Assembly (NCBI GenBank): GCA_945859605.1
Contig: OX243822.1
Coordinates: 18,033,884-18,097,883 of the forward strand
Source: Lumbricus rubellus
Lineage: Eukaryota; Annelida; Clitellata; Crassiclitellata; Lumbricidae
Direction: 5' to 3'
DNA length: 64,000 bases
Shown: one piece after another, positions 57,832 to 64,000 of the stretch
How positions within the stretch are numbered: the first letter of the stretch is position 1
Layout: each line of letters starts with the position of its first letter
Made by a program: the position numbers and the translations under genes
Notes under the pieces: generated by a model
Seen by the model: the letters and a program-made list of their open reading frames with translations, nothing else
Database searches by the model: none
Told to the model about the DNA's origin: nothing

Positions 57832-58801
57832 CAGGGTGCGCCCCCAAAAAGACCCCCTTGGGTTTTTTGCCAATATCTTGGCCAAAAGTAAAACTTTCGA
57901 AATGAAATTTTACAGTCTACAAGGCAATTCATATATACACAGGATGGCCATATTTTACCAAAATATTTCAAACACAACAAAAGTTATGCCACTTTTAGGG
58001 AGGCCAGCAAACCGTGTTTTGACGATTCGAAAGCGTAACGCAACATAAAGTAACAAAACTCATCTCTAATAACTGTTGTCAAATGAAATTGGTAGTGCTT
58101 CACAACTTGTGTTAAATGTGCCCACCACCAGTGCCAACACTTCTTTTGAGTCTCTTTGCAAAGTTCTTGATGGACCTGTTGATAATCTGACTGTTCTGAC
58201 AGATTTCTTATTTACCTATTTGATTGTCATCTTGTTAAGTGACTTCTCAGTGACGTGCAGCTACGCTGGTACCTGTTTAAAAAAATAGTAATAATAATAA
58301 TGATCATCTAGCTATATCAAGGCTATTTTGATAACAATTATTTGAGATGAGACTCAATAAAATCGTGTTTTGCCACTTTTTGATGCGTTACGTCTTTGAA
58401 TCGTCAAAACGGAGGGTGGCCTCACTAAAAGTGGCATAACTTTTTGTGCCTGAAATATTTTGATGAAATCTAGCCATCATAATTATACAGATATATGAGT
58501 AGTCTTTAAGCCTGTAAAATTTCAGTTTGATATTCTTACTTTTGGCAAAGATATTGACCATAATATTTACATCGGTTTATTGTTACTTTTTATTGCGTCG
58601 GGTTTTTGAATCGTCCAAAAAACGGTGGGTGGCTTTAATAAACATGGTATAACTGTTGTTCTGTTTGAAATATTTTAATGAAATCTGACCATCATGTGTA
58701 AATATGAACTGTCTTTAAGACTGCAAAATTTCATTTGGAAATTCTTACTTTTGGTCAAGATATTGGCAAAAATCTTAGGGGGCTATTTTTGGCGCATTCT
58801 G
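57832..58801. mobile_element. Tc1/mariner-like element with long inverted repeats
   Basis: Ends CAGGGTGCGCC / GGCGCATTCTG are flanked by TA (57830-57831 and 58802-58803). The inverted similarity extends well over 100 bp inward (shared TTGCCAATATCTTGGCC, AAATGAAATTTTACAGTCT and CACAGGATGGCC types). A decayed segment at 58120-58200 resembles the transposase 3' end better preserved at 62614-62740. The interior is a folded, mostly non-coding derivative. Confidence 0.7.
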
Positions 58802-59890
58802 TATACTCACATCCAGCAAGAAAACCGAGCTACACAATCATGTAGGCCTAGATACAGATTTGAAAGATATTAGCAACGCTTCACACTTCCTCAAGTTTCA
58901 TGAACATAATTTAGGGCTACCAACCGTCCCGGATTCGCCTGGACAGTCTCAGAATTGGCCCTGTGCGTCTCGTGTTCCGGATTGATCTAAAATTGTCCCG
59001 CAATTTGGTCTGGAGATCAACTTTGCACAATTATTGTTGCTATCAATTTTGTTCACTAAGTTCAACCAGTTGTACGATGATCTTTGCGTTCTGCTCTCCG
59101 TCAGACATATACTCTTAATATTAATTTTAGGCTAATTTTTAGCATGTGCCGAATTCTACGACTTTGTAGGCTACTTACTGTTCTAGAAGTCACTTAGCTC
59201 CATGTCTATAGGCCCTTACGATGAAGTTCCATACAATGAATCAGATGTCAGGTGGGCGTAGTGCTTGAAATGGGAAAAGTGGATGTGACACAAGCTTAAT
59301 GAGAAAAGCAAACGATAGTGCTGACTTTGACGTCGTGATTTGTCTGATGCAGTTTAGTTTCCTAGTGGAAATAACCTATTCTAGTAATCTATTTTAGTAA
59401 TAATAATGTTTGACCAACAGGACCTAACTACTTCATCACTTTCGTTTCAGTATTACCTTGTTTAACTGAAGTTGTGAATGTTACACAATAAATATACCAG
59501 AGCATTATTTCATTTCTTGTTTATTTTATCTCGAAATTGGTATGTGTTCAGTGGAAAATAGAGTAAGCAGATGCACATAGAAATCACCCCTGCCATAGCT
59601 GGACCAATGTGTACCTAATTTAGGCACCTGGTGCCCAAATTGAAGAGCCATGTCCTAATTTGGACATTTTGGAGATACAGTATGTTCTTTTCTCCGCACA
59701 ACTAATATTGTCAGACACTCATGTGCGTGTATACAATATATTTTCATTTCCTAATGTTTAATTCAACCAAATAACACCAAACTAGAGGTATGCATATCAA
59801 AATTCTTGCAATACGTCTTTTGTACTTAAGGTGCCCAAATAAGGAAATCATATCCTAGATGATTCTCCAGTTTTCAATCACAAAATTAAT
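58802..59890. other. Intergenic, decayed repeats
   Basis: 58910-59010 (GGGCTACCAACCGTCCCGGA and following) looks like the end of an old hAT-type repeat, but no partner end or target duplication was found. 59600-59870 has scattered GGTGCCCAAAT motifs. No gene is seen. Confidence 0.35.
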
Positions 59891-60540
59891 TGAACATTCA
59901 AATCAAATCAAAATCAAATCAAATCAGTTTATTTCCTGAATACACACAAAAACAATCAAGACAGTGAACAGTAGAATTGTACATATTTAGTGGATATCAA
60001 GGGGAGACCCAGAAGGGATGGAAATCCCGCTAATTGGGCCACCCAGTAATCATTGAAGTGCAAAGCATAATGAGACATGACAGTCGGTTTATACGATTGC
60101 ATGAATAGAAATATAATCAGGACAGAAACTTATTAATAGAAGATAGATGACGCAATTTAACTAACACTTAACTAACACACCCAATTCAACACAATAATTC
60201 AAGCAGTTTGATTGATTATATAACAACGTAGGCGTTTCTTGAAGATATGAAGACCATGTAATTGACTGATAGCTGATGGGATACTGTTCCAAATATTAGC
60301 ACCAGTATATCTGTCATCTGATCGAAAATAAACGAGTGTTAGTATGAGCAAATGGTTGTCTATACAATTTTGAACTACTTGTGGAATAAGAATGAAAATC
60401 AGAGGCACGGAAGAACATTTGTCTATACGCTACTGGTAACAAGTTGTGCTCATATCGAGACATAAATTCACCTATCTGAACCGTCCTAATTTGTTCAATT
60501 TTTAGTAACGTAACTTAAATTCCAGAAATACCTGATGAGT
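59891..60540 (-). pseudogene. LINE 3' fragment
   Basis: Minus strand 60408-60199 contains YTGANIWNSIPSAISQLHG and FKKRLRCYI, the typical C-terminal end of LINE reverse-transcriptase proteins. A non-coding end follows, then an (AAATC)n-type tail at 59897-59930 on the + strand. The upstream part is decayed. Confidence 0.6.
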
Positions 60541-61182
60541 ATGAGAATTGTATGGAACATTAGCCACATAACGAATAACACGTTTCTGAAGAAACATTAA
60601 AAAAATCATTAGATAGGCTATATACCCAAATATAGGAAGTTTCAAATAATAAACACTCGCAGAATATAGACCTATGGTCTAGACTAACCGATGCCTATTA
60701 TGGCAAAATTGTATAGAACTTAAAAGAAATATTGGCGTGTTGTAGTAGGCCTAGTGTTGTAATATTGTAGTAGTAGCCTAAACGTTACCTTATTTGGGGC
60801 ATACAAGGTTACCTAGAATGGGCACTGCCGATATTAAGAAGACAGAATGGTGCCAAAATTAGGGTCTATGCAGTACCTTTCTAGAAAAATTAATGACAAA
60901 TTAACTCATTTTCTCTCGCATTTTCGTTCACGTGGGGTGAAACAGCGATACTTTGCAGAACTCTTGCAAAAATCCGATAGAGAATACACAAAAATCAACT
61001 CGCCCACAGCTTCCGAATCAAATAGCGAACATTTAAACATTTGCATGCTAAAATAACATTTGCTTCTTAACTCAAGGTACAATTTTCCTTCTACATACTT
61101 TCTTGTTTTATAACACCATTACATAGAGTTGATAATATTTCCTATAGAAGGCACCACTCTATGTCGTCTACATTTTTATACG
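60541..61182. other. Intergenic, no gene seen
   Basis: AT-rich unique sequence. A 69-codon + strand frame (60847-61056) shows no family signature. Confidence 0.35.
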
Positions 61183-61620
61183 TATACATACATACATACA
61201 TACATACATACATACATACATGCATACATACATACATACATACATACATACATACATACATACATACATACATACATACATACATTCATGCATACATGCA
61301 TACATACATACATACATACATACATACATACATACATACATACATACATACATACATACATACATACATACATACATACATACATACATACATACATACA
61401 TACATACATACATACATACATACATACATACATACATACATACATACATACATACATACATACATACATACATACATACATACATACATACATACATACA
61501 TACATACATACATACATACATACATACATACATACATACATACATACATACATACATACATACATACATACATACATACATACATACATACATACATACA
61601 TACATACATACATACATAAC
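61183..61620. repeat. (CATA)n microsatellite without an LTR element
   Basis: About 110 CATA units with few CATG variants, just downstream of receptor gene 2. Unlike the array in receptor intron 1, it carries no retrotransposon. Confidence 0.97.
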
Positions 61621-61702
61621 ACATATATACATGCATGCAAACATACATGCATGCATACATTCCATTCATACTATATTATACAGACAGACAGCCTCGCTCG
61701 TG

Positions 61703-64000
61703 TCAGTGTATTCTGGACGTGATGGCGTACATGTAGAAGACGACAGTAACGATCGTCAGATAGATGGCGCATATGCAGAAGCACAGACGATCGATCACAA
61801 GAGCCGCATACTTCCAATCGTCGCTATCGCCATCTAGGGACGGGTGTGGTTGGTGCTGCCTCTGGTGATGGCTACAGTTGGCATTGCTTCCATCGATGGA
61901 TAGGTGTACATTGTGCTTGGTATCACTCTTTTCCTGGTCGACCGTAGTGGCGCATGGCTTATCTTCTGTTCCTTTGGAGGAGGAGTTGTTTCCGTTGATC
62001 GCTGGTAACCGACTCAGTCGCAGAAGATGACCAAGACGATTGCAGATTAAGTGATTCATCTGCAAGAGAACAATAATCGTAGATGTAAATTTTTATAGCG
62101 CCATTTAGAGGGGGACTGGGACCCAGAGGCGCTCCAGACCTGACAGTACTGAATACAGTGAATAACGATCGCAAGGAATGGTCATGGGCGGAGTTTGGTT
62201 TCCGTTCTCGGGGGCTAACCCCGAGTCTCGGTCTTTGAAGGGGGGGGAGATAACCCCCAAAAGGATCCATTTTCATGGTGAAAAGGTTGAATCTGGTCCT
62301 TGTGGGGGGACTTAGCCCCCTAACCCCTGATAAACTCCGCCCATGGGAATGGTTGTAAAACGCTTTATCTACAAGAAATTCGTAATGAAATTTTACAGGC
62401 TTAAAGACAATTCATATTTACACATGATGGCCAGACTTCATCAATATTTGAAAGAGGACAAGAGTTACACCACTTTAAGTGAGGCCCTCCCCCACCGTTT
62501 TCTGACGAATCAAAAACGTTACACAACAAACAGTAACAAACAAGATTTTTTATTAAGTCTCATCTCAAAATAGCTGTTGTGAAATGAACTTGTTGGTGCT
62601 TCAAAACTGGTGTTCAATGGGACCACCACTCGTGCAAAACTTCCTTTGAGTCTCTTTGCATAGTTCTTGATGGCCCTGTTGATGCGTTCCAAAGGCAAAT
62701 CTTCCCATATAGGCCTATCAACTCCAATGCGCTCATCAATTCTCTTACCGCTCTTGGTTTTGTTTGAAGATTGTGATATTTCTCCAGCATATCGCGATTT
62801 TTCTCTTTGTATATATCCACTTGGTCTTTCCGAGGTGAAATAATTATAGCCTACGCTGTATAGCAGCGTATGCCATAGTTTTTAGAGGTGAGTATACGCT
62901 GTCGTTTTTCCTCGCATAGAGCCTGATAAAGGCGGATTCCCCTCAAAATGTGGGTCTTGCAACAGAGGAGATATAGGCCGGAAATAGGATTTTTGCGCAC
63001 GCAATATATAGATAACCCCTAATGGATAAATGGAATGAGGGAGAGATGAGTGACTGAATTTATTGATGGTTCGGTGGATGGAGGGCGGCGACTGCAGGCC
63101 TATCATGGAGTGGCCCAGAGTAGGCCTAAGTGTTTTTGAACGAATTAAAGGATAGGCTAAGTGCATTGGCCTAGCGAATGAATGAATGAATGAACGAATG
63201 AACCGATGAACGGGTGAATGAATGAATGGATGAATGAATGAATGAATGGATGAACGGATGAACGGATGAGTGAATGAATGAATGAATGAATGAATGAATG
63301 AATGAATGAATGAATGAATGAACGAACAATGAATGAATGAATGAATGAATGAATGAATGAATGAATGAATGAATGAACGAATGAATGAATGCAGTTTGAC
63401 TAACCCACGGAGACATTTTGTAGATAATAGGTGAACGATTGTACATGTTGGACACGAAGACCATTGAGATAACTGATAACGTGTTCATGATCATGACGCT
63501 CCCGAAGTAAAGCCCTGAACAGCAAAAGTAAACAGATAATAATATTAGTATTACATGTAATATAACTTTGATATACATGTAGATATGATCCAGTAAAGTT
63601 AAAGCACGGATTTGTAACGAGTGCGCCTCTGTGTATAGGTATGTTGATGAAGCGCTATATAAGTCTCCGCCATCCTCTTCCACCTCCTTCTCTTTCTCTT
63701 GCTCTTGCTCTTCTTGTCCTCCTCCTGCTGCTCCTCCAACTCTTTTTCTGCTTTTCCTCTTCTTCCCTCTCCTCTTCCATCCCTTCTCCTTCCCCTTCTC
63801 CGTCCCCATTCCCCTTCCCCTTTCCCTTTCCCCTTGCCTTCCCCTTCCGTTCCTATTCTTTTCTTTTTTCTTCATTCTCCCCTCTTCCGATAGAATCAAT
63901 TAGTGAATGAATGTGTGACCTACCTAGGAGCGGCAGTGCATCTGATGTCGGTGGTACCCTGTCAGCCACGACCAACTGGTTGACAGTCAGAGCGAGCAGA
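61703..64000 (-). CDS. Nicotinic acetylcholine receptor subunit, gene 2 (last three exons, cut by window)
   Basis: Exons: 63924-64000 (M2 end, partial), 63405-63514 (M3), 61703-62059 (cytoplasmic loop and M4, 118 residues to stop). Splice borders and phases match gene 1 exactly; the M3 exon is also 110 bp. The visible part of M2 gives the same residues as gene 1, with only three silent changes in 77 bp. The last 39 residues through M4 are identical. The cytoplasmic loop is two residues shorter with about a dozen substitutions. The 5' part lies beyond the right edge. Flanking intron sequence also aligns, showing a recent tandem duplication. Ligand-binding features cannot be assessed here. Confidence 0.92.
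62183..62345. mobile_element. CATGGGCGGAG MITE (TSD GGAATGGT)
   Basis: A 163-bp element has ends CATGGGCGGAGTTT / AAACTCCGCCCATG. It is flanked by identical GGAATGGT (62175-62182 and 62346-62353). The paralogous site in receptor gene 1 (20898-20905) has GGAATGGT once and no element, a clean empty site. A partial relative lies at 878-1013. Confidence 0.9.
62375..62820 (-). pseudogene. Tc1/mariner-like transposase 3' remnant
   Basis: The left part (AATGAAATTTTACAGGCTTA, then TTCATATTTACACATGATGG) matches the inverted-repeat arms of 57832-58801. On the minus strand from about 62740, an open stretch reads RPIWEDLPLERINRAIKNYA, resembling the C-terminal end of Tc1/mariner-type transposases. The DDE core is missing or degraded. 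It lies in intron 8 of receptor gene 2. Confidence 0.5.
63175..63390. repeat. (GAAT)n microsatellite in receptor gene 2 intron 8
   Basis: Counterpart of 25460-25620, here about 50 units, starting about 15 bp after the exon donor. It is conserved in position between the paralogues. Confidence 0.9.
63660..63890. repeat. Polypyrimidine tract in receptor gene 2
   Basis: C/T-only sequence on the + strand, equivalent to 26160-26700 but about half as long. It reads as a purine tract in the receptor transcript, just downstream of the M2 exon. Confidence 0.85.

Noticed and set aside
57129..57905. 258-codon Arg/Asp/Glu-rich frame
   Set aside because: It runs through (GA)n and (GACAGA)n repeats and into a mariner-like element; there is no conserved domain.

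Overview
The window is animal genomic DNA. It has spliced genes with GT-AG introns in conserved phases, very dense microsatellites, several classes of transposon, and two intact LTR retrotransposons of the Gmr1 type. Gmr1 elements are Ty3/gypsy-like but carry integrase before reverse transcriptase, an order known from deuterostomes. With the very frequent TAGGCCTA palindrome, this suggests a marine invertebrate deuterostome (echinoderm, hemichordate or cephalochordate). The lineage is an inference; no species is identified.

Three host genes can be reconstructed. (1) A complete sideroflexin 1/3-type gene on the + strand (6896-16744, ten coding exons, 321 residues), a mitochondrial inner-membrane carrier family. 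(2) A complete nicotinic acetylcholine receptor alpha-type subunit on the - strand (54276 down to 20413, nine coding exons, 460 residues), with a 20-kb first intron. (3) The last three coding exons of a second, very similar nicotinic receptor gene on the - strand (64000 down to 61703), cut by the window edge. Genes 2 and 3 are a recent head-to-tail tandem duplication whose introns still align. Genes 1 and 2 are convergent, with 3.7 kb between their stop codons.

Layout: 1-6430 is gene-free and holds repeats plus decayed DNA transposons. 6.5-16.7 kb is sideroflexin, its introns carrying SINEs, a mariner-like and a hAT-like element. 16.7-20.4 kb is intergenic. 20.4-54.3 kb is receptor gene 1. 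Its introns hold a 3.2-kb hAT-like element with about 21 copies of an 86-bp tandem repeat, a 1.6-kb hAT-like element with a nested LINE, MITEs, an interrupted SINE, a 1.7-kb inverted-repeat element with six TGACGTCA (CRE) palindromes, and both Gmr1-like retrotransposons inside (CATA)n DNA. 54.3-61.7 kb is intergenic, with another hAT-like and a mariner-like element. 61.7-64 kb is receptor gene 2.

The main novelty lies in the mobile DNA. Two different, apparently young Gmr1-like elements inserted in the same orientation into one (CATA)n microsatellite with the same 5-bp target duplication. At least seven inverted-repeat elements have perfect 8-bp target duplications, and two of these have expanded internal tandem arrays. 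One MITE has its empty site preserved in the paralogous receptor intron. Exon limits and target duplications were read by eye; no searches or alignments were run.
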